In this document: in pieces, positions 37,266 to 48,254 of the stretch | Layout: the number at the start of each line of letters is the position of its first letter | Numbering within the stretch: position 1 is the stretch's first letter | Assembly: GCA_036362985.1 (NCBI GenBank) | Contig: JAYGXS010000003.1 | Location: 63,204,166 to 63,268,165, forward strand | Reading direction: 5' to 3' | Length of the DNA stretch: 64,000 bases | Source: Ligula intestinalis | Taxonomy: Eukaryota > Platyhelminthes > Cestoda > Diphyllobothriidea > Diphyllobothriidae | Translations under genes and position numbers: made by a program | Notes under the pieces: generated by a model | What the model was told of the DNA's origin: nothing | Databases searched by the model: none | The model's input: only the letters and a program-made list of their open reading frames with translations

Positions 37266-37658
37266 TTATGAGGATGAAAATCGAGCGCCTGCCGTAACGT
37301 AGCTAGAGCTGATCGATAAAAGGGCGGACGAAAGTTTCGCTACGAGCACCTTGGAGACTTCCTTTAAACACCTATGAATCAATTCGGGGACCTTGAAATG
37401 ACCTAGGTCAAAATCGGCAAGCTTGAGGCTTCCGATTAAACAGAGCAAGTAGTTATGCAATAGAAATGCTGAGTCCTCGGTCTCTTTGTATTCCTTGTTC
37501 CCCACGAGGCTGAATAAGTACACAAATAAGGCTTCAAAAGCAGATGGAGATAGCTGGACATTCCATACGGCCAGGTTTTGTAAAAAGGAATCAGAGTTTT
37601 CTATTATCACTGGAATTTTGGAGCCTGGGCATTTAACTCCACTCCTGTTTGTGTTCAA
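37266..37658 (-). other. Coding-like open frame, unknown protein
   Basis: A 130-codon minus-strand frame with balanced, protein-like composition and a long hydrophobic/helical middle (LSPSAFEALFVYLFSLVGNK, SAFLLHNYLLCLIGSLKLAD, VPELIHRCLKEVSKVLVAKL). No low-complexity bias. Possible acceptor at the minus-strand phrase ttaaatgcccag|GCTCC near 37625 and a possible donor AAG|GTGCTC near 37345. I recognise no domain. It may be an isolated exon, a remnant of a mobile element, or chance. Confidence 0.3.
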
Positions 37659-37739
37659 ACGAGTATACGGATAACTTTGGGAGCATCAGAAGCCACTAAA
37701 GTGTCACGTTTCTGACACGCTGAAACCATCAAAGAGGTG

Positions 37740-38240
37740 TAAATACGGTGTGTCCTGACCTCCACAAAACGTGCATCCTCACCCCTCCTTTCATCCCCCC
37801 TCCATCGCTCCTTCCTTCCTTCCGGTTCGCACATCCTTCGCTTGAGCTTAAATCCAGATTACCAGCACCGCCGTCATCACAGCGGCTGGAGTTACTCGAG
37901 TGACCAGAACTTAATTGGTGGGTCGGAGCAACCGGACGCTAGTTCGGAGTGGGAGAGGTGATGATTCACACATGCCATCTCCCCCCCTCCCGCTCCCTAA
38001 GAAACGTGCGAGTGGTGATGATGGTGGTGCCGGGGGGGATGGGGGGATGGGGTAAGTTTAAAACTCAGAAGCCAGTGGGCTGAGCCACTTAGCACCTCTG
38101 ACCTAGTCCTCTGACCGAGGCTGGCTTAGCACCTCGGCGGAGAGGCGCGTGGTCCTGTAAACTAGTGGGCGGGGCAGGACACACCCGTCGATGGGACTAA
38201 AATGAAAGTCCACACCGACCTCAGATACACTCGTTGCATG
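37740..38240. other. GC-rich low-complexity island 4
   Basis: Pyrimidine-rich (37785-37830), then G-rich runs (38030-38050) and an imperfectly self-complementary stretch, with the phrase TTAGCACCTC twice (38089 and 38127). No coding signal. Confidence 0.4.
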
Positions 38241-40015
38241 CGGGCATTAAAATTAAAATCAAAAAGTGATTGACAGATCGTTGTTTCTTTATATGGCCTC
38301 TGGACTTCCTTCTTTCTCATCAGGGATTTACTTAGGTAACCAATTCTACCAACTTAATAATTCTACTTCTCTTGAGTCTATAGAGCTAGACAGCTTCCTA
38401 TACAGCTAATAACACTGCCAGTAGCAATCTTTAAAATTCTCCCAACACTTATCTTACGGTATCTGTTACTACTGCCAAAAATGCCTTTATTTACCTGAAC
38501 GACTTTTCTCGGAAGCAGCATAGTCTGCCTTTAAGACTCAACCGCTAAAATTCGTTTTCTGTCTCCTATCTGCTACAGCTATGCGCACCCTGTCGGTGAG
38601 AATTTTCATAACTTGGTAGCTGTTTGTAATTTTCAATTCCTGATTCTGGGCCTCGGAGCGTCATGTTTGCTGTGATTCCTCTTCAGTTCTAGGGTCACAG
38701 AAAAGGTGTTCTTCGATTTGTTACGCAGTATCAGTAAATCCCGAGCCTTTCCAACCAACCTGCAGGTTACAACTCAACCTTATTTATTTGTCAATCGTTT
38801 ATAGATTCTACCATAACGACTTTTATCAAACCTCATATTACTTCGGCATATTATTCCCATGATGCGTCATCTAAGAAAGTATTCGTTATCCATTGATTTG
38901 GCTAAAAGCAGCGTTGCTCTCAGGGATGCAATAAGCATACTGAGAGCACGCACGTCTTACTAATTCTTCAGATATTGCTATTTAACCTGAATAATTTTGT
39001 TATCTTCTTTCTCGTAGCATCTGAAGGCATTTTCTTACGAATCAGTTTGGTTCTCCTCGACCAACTACAGAGTAGTAGCATAAATACTGCTTTTGAAGTT
39101 TAGCAGTGTCTAAACTTGACCTCTTGAGAACCCACTGCTTCCGAATCAGAACAGATGTATTGAGAATTTGTTTAGGTAAAGCCTCCCCCTATGAGGGCAT
39201 TTTGAATACAGTTATTCTAAGTTGCGTATATACATTCCCCTATCCTGGAAGCACTCAGGATCTGTCTTCTAAAGGAATGGATAGCTCCGGTTTTCCATGT
39301 GGCATTGCCGTTTCTCTCTCTCTCTCTTTCAACTCTGAGTGCGAAATCTGACACTTGGAAAATGGTTGCACAGTCTTACTGGCTTCCAAAGGGGCAAAAC
39401 ATGTCACTCTCTTCAGTTTTTTTCTACTGCTACGTTTCGCGACGTCCTCTGGTTTATCTGCTGCATTTCCTTATGTGGAAGGTGCTACTTCGTACTGTTT
39501 TTTTCCAGTTGGTCAACAGAGGCATGTGCAGAACACTTCCTTCATCCGGCGTAAGCAATATAGGCGACTATTCTCAGTAAAAGTGTACACGCTTCTAACT
39601 TTCAAATCTTTAATTAGAAATATGCGCCAAACGGGTACGTCCTATTTTCAGTTGAGAAAATTCTCATAACACGTGGCTGTTCGAAAGTGCTATTTCCGAC
39701 AAGCTGAACTACAGAAAATCCCTGCCGCAGTTATTTTTGCTACTGTATTTTGTCTATTATTTGCATGAAGACAGACCGTTCGGCTAAGTGAATGGAATGG
39801 AAAATAATCCCCACAGTTGAGTAGGAACACTGGCAAGGTTTTTTATGGCAGTTTTACGCACCATCCGTTCGAAATCGATTAAAAGGATAACAAACTATGA
39901 ATGAATGTAGGTGCTTCACCGATCTAGTCAACGAACAATTAAGTTCCGCTTTGCCAAGGAGCTCGCAACGCTAACCCTCAATGACCGCCACATAGTGACA
40001 AAGGTGATGTGATGA
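38241..40015. other. No recognisable gene
   Basis: AT-rich. Overlapping plus-strand frames at 39106-39669 show no motif; a CT repeat sits at 39313-39328. Confidence 0.4.
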
Positions 40016-40016
40016 A

Positions 40017-40186
40017 GTGGATCCGACAAAGCAAAGGGAGACCGGAATGGCCATTTCTGGCTCATTAGCCGTCATCAGCCAGTCATACCCAATCTCGCGG
40101 GTTGGCACCCCCGAGATTTAATGACGGCTAATAAGCCAGAAATGGCCATTCCGGTCTCTCTTTGCTTTGTCGGATCCACTTTTTCG
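40017..40186. mobile_element. Palindromic SINE family A pair
   Basis: GTGGATCCGACAAAGCAAAG... to ...CTTTGCTTTGTCGGATCCAC form a nearly perfect inverted repeat with arms of about 60 bp. Each arm is a SINE family-A 3' half (GGAATGGCCATTTCTGGCT and complement; tagccgtcat). The ~45-bp centre, with CAGTCATACCCAATC and gggttggcacccccgag, holds the body of only one copy, ending at a degenerate B-box phrase. Flanking similarity beyond the arms was not seen. Confidence 0.7.
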
Positions 40187-41600
40187 TAACAAACTATATT
40201 GTTGCTATACGTATTATGCTCATTTGATTGCATTTTGGCGGACTTTTACTTCGCAAGTATTGTGAAGACGGAAGACTTATCCTTCATTTGACTTCAAAAT
40301 ATGCAATAACCGGTGCATGGGCATTTTAGAAATGGATCTCGGACCAATATCGCTTCCTCTGCAATGATGACAATATTCTTCTGGTTAGCCTGAAGATAGC
40401 CAAGTAGAGCACCGCAATTCGTATGTATTTGACCAAAAATGTGATAAATAAGAGTGATATAAAAGAAACCTAGTGGAGGGATCCAAAACTCTAAAGTATA
40501 GTGGTTGGTAGCGGAGTACATGTAAAATATCTCAGGCTACGGAAGTCTGCATTAGAGTCAAAAGTCCATTTGAGACGAATCCACGCTTCTGATTTATAAT
40601 TATCAAGCCGATTGCGTTACATGGCAGAATGTTTTGTGCCAGTTGAGGATGGAAAACTCAGTGGTAGATGAGGGTTAAGCGAAGGTCCCTTCTACACCGT
40701 TGCTCTTCCCAACTCCAAATAATTTTAACGTCACCGGCTATTATTGGTTTGTCCCATAAGTTCGTGAGGTTTGATATTACTCTAACTCTTAACATGTAAC
40801 AGAATCAATAAATTACATAACGTTTAACAGTTTAATTAATATTAACCCGGTAAGCTTGCTGTAGCTGATGCATTTCCATCCAAATATTCATATTTAATTT
40901 TGGTATGCGCCTAGGGACCCCAGAACATACTGATTTACTGCAAGTCAGCTAGTACCTGCAATACCAGTATGGCATATCGTGCAACTCGAGTGTATCCTCT
41001 TTCGTTGTTCTCAAACTCGTCCTCACAGTAACGTCATTCTCGATCTTGCGCTTCAGAAATTGGCGGTTCCGTAAACCAAGACGCCGTCGATCCAATTTTG
41101 AAGATCCACGTCGATATTGAAAAAAACACTCTGGTCAAATTGCTTTCGAGTGCCCGCAGTTCTCCGATAGAGCGAAATCCGGAGAATATAAAAAATGTAA
41201 AAAGCTCTCACTCGAGCTCTTCGTTTACGCTTTTTGGCGAATTTTGCGGTGTAGGGACTGGCGTTATTATGCTGCAAAATGACACTAATTGGACAAGTTT
41301 GGTGTTTTTCATCGAATTGCTCCTTTTAGCCGGCGAAATGTCTAACTGTAAAACTTTGCATTTATGGTTTAGTTTCTTTCACAGAATTAATACTGAATAA
41401 CTCCTTTCATATCCCACCAAACATCGAGCATCGTCTTATGAAGTGAAGATGCGATTTGATAGTTGAGGCTTAACTATTCTTTCCCTTGTTTCATATTCAC
41501 GTACAAGCAGCCTATCCAGTGCAAGGTATAATCAGCTTCATCATAACCGATAAATGAGCACCAATCTACTATGATTACTATTCCCGATCGGAACCTTCAG
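40187..41600. other. No recognisable gene
   Basis: AT-rich. The frames at 41053-41400 on both strands overlap and have no motif; neither is supported. Confidence 0.4.
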
Positions 41601-41601
41601 A

Positions 41602-41714
41602 ACGACGAGCGCGTGGCTCAATGCTCAAACCTGATTATGGCTAGCTGATGAGAGCTAATGAGTCAGAAATGGCCATTCCAGTCTCCCTTGTCTCTGTCTG
41701 CAGTATTATCTGCC
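41602..41714 (+). mobile_element. SINE family A, internally deleted copy 4
   Basis: GCGTGGCTCAATGCTCAAAC matches the A-box head of copy 5. It then jumps directly to TGATGAGAGCTAATGAGTCA and the 3' phrase GAAATGGCCATTCCAGTCTC, CCTTGTC. The B box and first part of the body are missing (about 60 bp). Confidence 0.7.
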
Positions 41715-41857
41715 TAAGAGTACCAGCTGCTACAGCCGCTGTCAGGGTCGGCGAAATCAAGCCCATGCCAAAGGCCTAGTCGGACAAATGCATTCCGTTA
41801 GCGGTCGGTAGACTTTCAACAACAAGTGTCAATATCCCCCCGACCTAAACCAGCAAG

Positions 41858-42030
41858 ATAACGAGCTGGTGGCTCAATGTTTAGGCCGTTAGACTCTGAT
41901 TAAAAAGGTCGTGAGTTTGAGCCTCGAGGGGTGCACAATTTGGGGCTGGGTATGATTGGCTGACGACAGCTAACAAGCCAGAAATGGCCATTCCAGTCTC
42001 CCTTGTCTTTGCTAGCAATATTGTCTGCCC
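41858..42030 (+). mobile_element. tRNA-derived SINE, family A, copy 5 (most complete)
   Basis: A tRNA-like head (ACGAGCTGGTGGCTCAATGT with A-box character, then AGACTCTGATTAAAAAGGTC as an anticodon-arm analogue, and GTGAGTTTGAGCCTCGAGGG as a B-box analogue) is followed by the body GTGCACAATTTGGGGCTGGG, tatgattggctgacgacagc, the block GCCAGAAATGGCCATTCCAG, and TCTCCCTTGTCTTTGC at the 3' end. It is the reference copy for the family here. The ORF on its minus strand is a shadow. Confidence 0.75.
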
Positions 42031-43229
42031 GTTTCTGAGCGGTTCTTTCTGAAGTATAATCTTCCCCGCAAACCGCACAGATGGTTCCACCTCCACTGCT
42101 TCGACTCCTCTATTAAACTCCAATGAAGGAATATGTCACAAATGCTCATTTTTGTCGGCCTGGCACTCCCTTTCTTTGAACTACCTATAATCAAAAATGC
42201 ACTTAAATTTAAAATGCTAAACACTTTCTGAAAGCCCTAGGCTAGTGGAAAGAAATAGCATATAAAAGAAAAACATAAAACAAAACATAACATTAAAATG
42301 TTTTTAATAATTGAAAACCGCACGAACTTGCGGGATAACTCAATAGTTATTAGCCCTGCTGACGCCAAAGCCAAACGAAATATTCGTGCCAAAACTGTCT
42401 TCATCCAGCTAATTACTTTCGGAATCTCTGTGGCATGACTAAAATAGAGTTGGAAGACAACTATTCTGCGGACACCAGTAAATAGTCTGGTTCAGACAAG
42501 GATGACATACAGAAAATTGGCATGTAGGACCGCTTAAAGGTTTGATTCCAGTTATGAAGTGGAGGTGTACGTACACGTCTTCTGGCTGACATTTCAATAG
42601 TTAGTCAATTTTCCACTTACCTAAACTGGTTACTATCTTCAACTGCTACGTATATCCAGCAGTATCAGAAGATTAAAACAAATACGTAGAAAATAACTGC
42701 AATAAATGATGTATGAATGCTAATAATCGTACAGCAAAAAGAATTGGAATCCAGCAGTAGATAAGGGGTTTATTTCTTAGCAGGATTACCTCCAAGAAAC
42801 TCAACAGTACTTCAATATATACGTTCACTTTGTTTTTTCTTAAAGATAATTGTTATTTACCCCCACTAAATTGGGTATTTTAATACTTGATTGTTTGCAT
42901 TTTCCACAACGGGTTCACAGTTTAGGAAAATTAAAATCCCGCTTCTTCGTCTCCGCCATAAAACAAATAGCGGACTGCAGAAACTAATCGTAACTCTCGG
43001 GCTGTAGCATATAAAGCTTCTCGCTCCCATCGCTTCAGTCTGAGTCACGTTACAACGATGCATGCACGCATATTGAGCATTGCGAAATCCCCCTTCAGCC
43101 ACTTTGACCCCTCATTCGATCACTCACACTTAGAGCCGTTTGCTTCCGATTGGAGTGCTCGATTTGTTTCATTTATTCTTGCTTCTGCTCCTCATTATTC
43201 TCTTATATTTTTCTCATTGACAAAATTAA
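42031..43229. other. No recognisable gene
   Basis: AT-rich, no supported frame or shared repeat. Confidence 0.4.
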
Positions 43230-43680
43230 AGTAGTGGAGTTCATATACCCCTAGCCCAGCATTCTGTCTTAGAGGGCCGGTGTTAACAGGGGGTTTATGC
43301 GTGGGAATTGGGATATGCAGTGAAGGACGATTGCAAGAGTAAAGGAGACATATGGTCGATCACTGGAACAAAATTTATTTTTCCCTGAGCTTTCGAGCTC
43401 TTACAAGAGCCCATCGTCAGCAGTGGAGAAACAGTCACAAATGTGGAAGCTACTTGGGGCGTGTGTACAATAACTAACATTTTGAACATGCAGAAAATCA
43501 ATAATGGTGTGTGCTGCCGACTTGCCACTGAGGGCTGTGCTGGCCTGTGCCAGTTGGGTGGAAATATTTACAGTGGTAAACCACATTTGATTTTTAGTTT
43601 TAATCAGTGTGCCATTGACGATATGCTGCACAATTATGCTGGAATTCTGGCATATACTTTTATTCCTGCTATATAAGTCA
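43230..43680 (+). mobile_element. Relative of long-TIR element, with inserted block
   Basis: Starts with TTCATATACCCCTAGCCCAG and CATTCTGTCTTAGAG, the end sequence of the long-TIR family. At about 43565 it resumes TTTACAGTGGTAAACCACAT and TTTTAATCAGTGTGCC. The sequence at 50091-50340 has both parts joined. About 215 bp in between (roughly 43342-43560) are therefore an insertion, and they contain the hammerhead-like core H4. Confidence 0.6.
43389..43420 (-). other. Hammerhead-like core motif (H4)
   Basis: Minus strand: CTGACGA, 18 nt, CGAAAG. A GGGCTC/GAGCTC helix with a TTGTAA loop can form between the two core parts, the strongest helix of the set. Downstream: TTTTGTTCCAGTGATCG, related to the H1-H3 flank. 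Confidence 0.5.
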
Positions 43681-43735
43681 GTATTGCCAACGAGGGTAGA
43701 TATAAGCGGACCCAATCATTAATATTACCAACGAA

Positions 43736-43862
43736 GTGAAGGGAGACTGGAACTATTATTTCTGGCACAGTAGCCGTCACCAGTCAGCTATACCGAACCC
43801 CCGATCTGATCGTCGAACCGGTGGCCTGTTTTGCAGTAGTCCGCTGCCCTTTTACCGCACAT
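43736..43862 (-). mobile_element. tRNA-derived SINE, family A, copy 6
   Basis: Reverse orientation: 3' phrase (plus GGGAGACTGGAACTATTATT, TCTGGCACAGTAGCCGTCAC), body CAGTCAGCTATACCGAACCC, degenerate B box near GATCGTCGAACCGGTGGCC, head towards 43860. Confidence 0.65.
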
Positions 43863-43979
43863 TCATAATCCCCCAAACGTGGACTTATTCGATATACAGA
43901 TATGCTAGCAAGTGTTTCCCCTGGAGAGACATGTTACAAGTAAGCAGTCAGTTTTCCCCACATTCGGTGGGTCTGGATT

Positions 43980-45760
43980 TTGTTCATAAACAGCCCGACA
44001 CATTTCTTCCCCCGTCTGTCTGCGCGCAAAACGATGCATATGCTCCCATTTGCGCAGTTACGTAGTGTCATATCCTGTTGTCAACACTTAAGCTCCCCTC
44101 CCTAACCCTCCTTACGCTGTCTGCATCGAACACGCCTCTGTGTGTGTGTGCGGGTGTGTGACGCTTGTGATATACCCTGGTCACCCTGGTCACCCTCGCC
44201 ACCAGCATGCCCATCATCCTAATTTGCAGCCATTCGAACGTCATCACAGGCTGCTCGTTCTCATGGGTCTTCTAGCCGCGCACGCACGCATGCATGAATG
44301 CATATGTTTTTTCTATGTGCGAGGCTGCACAGCATGCATGCATAAGCATACGGATATGTTTGTAGACGAGCACGCGCTGACGCGTGAATGATCGCGGGAG
44401 CGACAGTACGCGCGAGAGCTACGCTGCTGTTGCGCTGTCCTGTCCAGTCTCCCTATACCCCCCCCCCCCCAGTACGCCCCCTCTCCCCTCCCCACTCTGG
44501 CTCCGTCCTTCACCACCACCTTCATCCCCCCACAGTCTTCCCTCCCGCCCTCCCTGCCTGACTGTCGCCCGAGCTTCTTGTTATCGTACTCCTTCTGCGC
44601 GATTCGGAGCCCCTACCCGAATGAACAGGATCGTTGTTACAACCGCATCCTCACTATACTCTCTGTCTACCCTTCTCTCTCTCTCTCCTCACATTCTGTC
44701 TCGCGTTCTATATGCTCAGGGGTGCGTTTATCTAATCAACCGCACGTTCTTCGCGGTCTGCCGGCAACGACAGGCACAGCCAGCCACCACATGAACGGGT
44801 TTCGCGCTACCTACTGTCACTATCCCACCCTATCTCCACAACCCCCCCCTCCTCCTCCTCCTCAGAACAGACGCATCCCCGGTCGGTCGGTTTCCGTTCC
44901 TGTCCACCCAACTAGACCTCCCTGCGCCTCCCCACTTCTTCTTCTCCCGAGCATGAGCATCGGCGGATGTCGTCGTGCATGTAGCGGTTGTGTGTGTGTG
45001 TGTACACATAATATTTGCGTGCTTGTTTGCTTGCCTGCGGCCACTGCCTTTGGAGTGGGTCGAGTCTGCTCGATTTACATGTCCATACTGTCCCCCGCTC
45101 CCCCTCTCCCTCCCTCCCTCCCTCCGCCTCCTGTTGCCACTGCCGTCCGAGTGAGGCTGATTCGTGCTGCTGCTGCTGCTGCCTGTTGCGTCTGCGCATA
45201 CACGCATAAATATGCACACGCACGCGCTGTTCTACGCCGGAAGAAGCATAAACTAACAGGAGGGATGTAAAGACGGCTGCTACTGCTGCAGCAGCACTAA
45301 TTTCAAATAGGGCGGGCGGGCGGGTGGGCCAAGGCGACAAGAGAGCTGCTCCTGCACTTCCTTAGTCCCCGCAGACTGGGCGCGAGATGAGGATTGCGGT
45401 GTTACTAAGTATAGGATGAAAGGTGAGACGAGGAAAAAAGAGGCTCTTGGTCGGCAACCTGATCGCCAACTAGCAACTAGATGGTGTTGTTGCCAGGGCT
45501 GCAGACGTGTCCGCTTTGGAATTGTGTCAGAACTGGGCTATCAAGTGAGAGTTACTCCATGCACAGGATTTTATGACAGCAAGCGTAAGCTGGTTTAATT
45601 GTTCCAAGGCCCTGCTGAGCCCTTGTGGAAGGGTAAGAACGTGCGAAGTAGGGGAGAAGCCGACGTCAGGGGGGGAGAGAATCGGAAAACGGGACGAGTG
45701 TGTCCCGTATCAGGTCGGTGAACGTTCATCAACCAATCGGAAAATGGTTTTCGAGGCAGT
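43980..45760. other. GC-rich low-complexity island 5
   Basis: The largest GC- and CpG-rich stretch, with GT/CA-rich parts, C-runs (44459-44470), TCC and CTG tandem runs (about 45100-45180) and a GGGC run near 45311. Many long open frames on both strands are rich in Ser, Pro, Arg, His and Cys and reflect composition. No domain is recognised. It looks like a promoter/exon island whose gene cannot be read. Confidence 0.4.
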
Positions 45761-46950
45761 TTTCTCATCCACTTTCCTTTTTCACGTCACACAAAATCAC
45801 AGATTGCTGGCTAAAGGATTCTTTCTTTTAAAATTGGTCTAAAAGCTCGTTTTTGAACCCAAAAGGAGGTGTACGAGGCCTGTCACGAATATCTAGATCA
45901 AAATAATCTTGCAACTGTAGTCTTGGAGACGTGGTCATAGAGGATTCTTAAACTGTATGCTAAACAGAAAACAACCAAATCCTGGACATCACCTTCGAGA
46001 TCGTCGAGATTCTATCAAATCACATCGGTATCCTGACTGATAGGAGCATTTGGGGTGAGGTTACAACAGACACTGGAAGAATTGTAGTCGCGACTAGTAT
46101 GCATAAACTGGATTGTGCTTACAAGCGAGTGCGAAAATAAAGTTGATGCATGTTAACTAGTGGGTAATTCGAAGGGATGGTGCAGTTAGAGGGGGTGCTA
46201 CTATCGTGGAATAGGATTTGGCCCCTAGTAAGTTATGTCTAGCAATACTTGTACTGTTTTGAGTTTTATTTAAATGGGGTGCATGGGGTATTTACGATCG
46301 CATAAGGACAATACGTGAAGGCTCACCTACTATAGTGTCTCCTACATTTTTATATGTGCTCCTATGTACGCAAAAAAGGTATCAGCCGCAGTCCAATGAT
46401 TGTATGGATTGCTTTCACTATCTTAGTCAAAGGAACACTGTTATGCTGTGCCTTTATGAAAAACCCAAACGCTTATGATCAGATGATCGAGGTGTGCAAA
46501 TAACAAGTCAAACGTCAGCAAAACACCAGTGTGGTAATAGGTCGAACGGAAGCTACGGCCCCCTAGAAAGCTCGCTGATATGGGATTCTATCTTGCAGAG
46601 GAGGCGCACTATTTAAAAGTGCAGCCTCCCTGGTTCCGGAACAAGGACATCCGGTCGAGGAAGGTTGATCACCCAATATTGCATTTTTAAAAGAATGACC
46701 AACATAGTGAAGCTTGCTTAAAAAACACTAGACATTGCCTTTTTGAGAGTTTTGCTCATGGCTTTAAGCTTTTTGGAGTATTTATACCACAAAGTAAGAT
46801 GATGGGGCGTTCCCTTTCTTGAATTATATTGGATTGAATTCTGACTGCTTACAGATACGTTATTTCCACCAACCGCAGAATTCATCAGAATTATGATTAT
46901 GTCCTATTCGAGTTTTCTTTAAGAGGGCAATTTATTTACCATTAAAATGT
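45761..46950. other. No recognisable gene
   Basis: Mixed composition, no supported frame. Confidence 0.4.
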
Positions 46951-47229
46951 GTCAAGTCAAGTCAAGTTTATTAAATGAAATCCAGGCAAACGCCTTTGAA
47001 CTTCCTCTTGGTACATAGGATTTAAGAAATGCATCGGCACAGCCGAACATTCCAAAGAAGTCGTTGACACAAGTTTAGACGACTTCTCGCTTGTTTCAGT
47101 AATACACTCAGTTCAAACGAGCCAGCAGTGAAACTGAGCAAAAAGAGCAGACAGTAAAAAAACGCCTAAGGCTGGCTCATAATTCAAAATGGAATGTCAT
47201 TTGTGGTTTTTAGGAGAAAAACTGTCGCC
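46951..47229 (-). mobile_element. Retroposon 3' tail, TCAAG type, copy 2
   Basis: Same family as 24906-25201: GTCAAGTCAAGTCAAGTTTA, then GCAAACGCCTTTGAACTTCC, ATTTAAGAAATGCATCGGCA, CTGAGCAAAAAGAGCAGACA and TGTCATTTGTGGTTTTTAGG. Similarity stops at CTGTCGC in both copies, so both are truncated at nearly the same place, or that is where a shared short element ends. Confidence 0.65.
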
Positions 47230-48040
47230 GTTAATATATAATGCTCAAAATGGTTGCTCATAAGTTAACTGTGTAGTTCGGTGAATTTACATGGATTTTG
47301 AAAACGAAGTTAATTGAGGGACGGTTGGCTTGGTTTGCTTGTGCACATTATTTCCTTGTGGAGGATAAAAATGACATACAGCAGATAACACAGTAAACAG
47401 TGCATTTTTTTAAGTGTTATATCGGAATCCTGTAAATGTCGTTTTCAGTCAGTCATTTTGCGTTGTATACTTGATATAATTTTTTGGTTTATTTTCTGCA
47501 CCGCAGCCTAAATGCGTTCCCTTAGTTTAACTTGCATTTGGGATGAGCCAGTAGATTGGTTAACCCTACCGAATAAAATTCACGGTTTTTACACTTACAG
47601 AAAGTATATACCACGGTATACGTACTCCACGCCCCAGGTGTACGTTCTAAAGGTGTCCACGAAGTCAATCTAGTGAAGATTGGGAGCAACAACTCATTTT
47701 CCGTCCTTTTAAAATGCCACAGTGCTGAGATGAAGATAATCAAAAAGGCATGGTAGAGAAAATGCCCCACCTGACCATCGTTCTAGCAAAAAAGAGGACC
47801 CATAAGATATTTAGTTCATTATCCCATAACGCAGTTATATACGAGAAATAACTTCGTCATTCTACGAACTCGGTTCATTTTTAGGCAACTCAAATATGCC
47901 AGCTGAATACTTAGGTTGTTCTATAGGTGGAAAAATAATATTCTTAATGCAACAGGATGAGGTTCATCAAGCTGCCATTTTGATTTTAATCACAATTCTG
48001 CATACATCCTTACTTGAAGCACATTTGATCGCAATAACGA
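47230..48040. other. No recognisable gene
   Basis: AT-rich, no supported frame. Confidence 0.4.
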
Positions 48041-48095
48041 CTTACTCTTCTTCTCAATTACTTCCTCAGACTTGCATGCTCGCTTGTATTAGTAA
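48041..48095 (+). mobile_element. Penelope-like repeat fragment
   Basis: TTCTTCTCAATTACTTCCTC and AGACTTGCATGCTCGCTTG match the part of the repeat downstream of the hammerhead-like core at 35170-35205 and (complement) 31770-31810. The core itself is absent. Confidence 0.55.
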
Positions 48096-48254
48096 GCAGT
48101 GAACATGTTAAGCACTTTTCTGTAGCACTAAACGAAAGATTCCGTCAACTATTGTTTCAGGCCCGTTAGGTTTCCTGGAGTTATCGTTAACCGGCCTATT
48201 TGATCATCCTCCACTTTGCATAGAAATAAGCGGCGACTTTTAGAATACATTCTC

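Noticed and set aside
40017..40186. Transposon with its own TIRs
   Set aside because: The arms are SINE family-A 3' halves seen elsewhere singly, so the palindrome is a SINE pair rather than a DNA transposon.
44384..45340. Several frames over 120 codons on both strands
   Set aside because: They overlap each other in GC-rich simple sequence and show only Ser/Pro/Arg/Cys bias.
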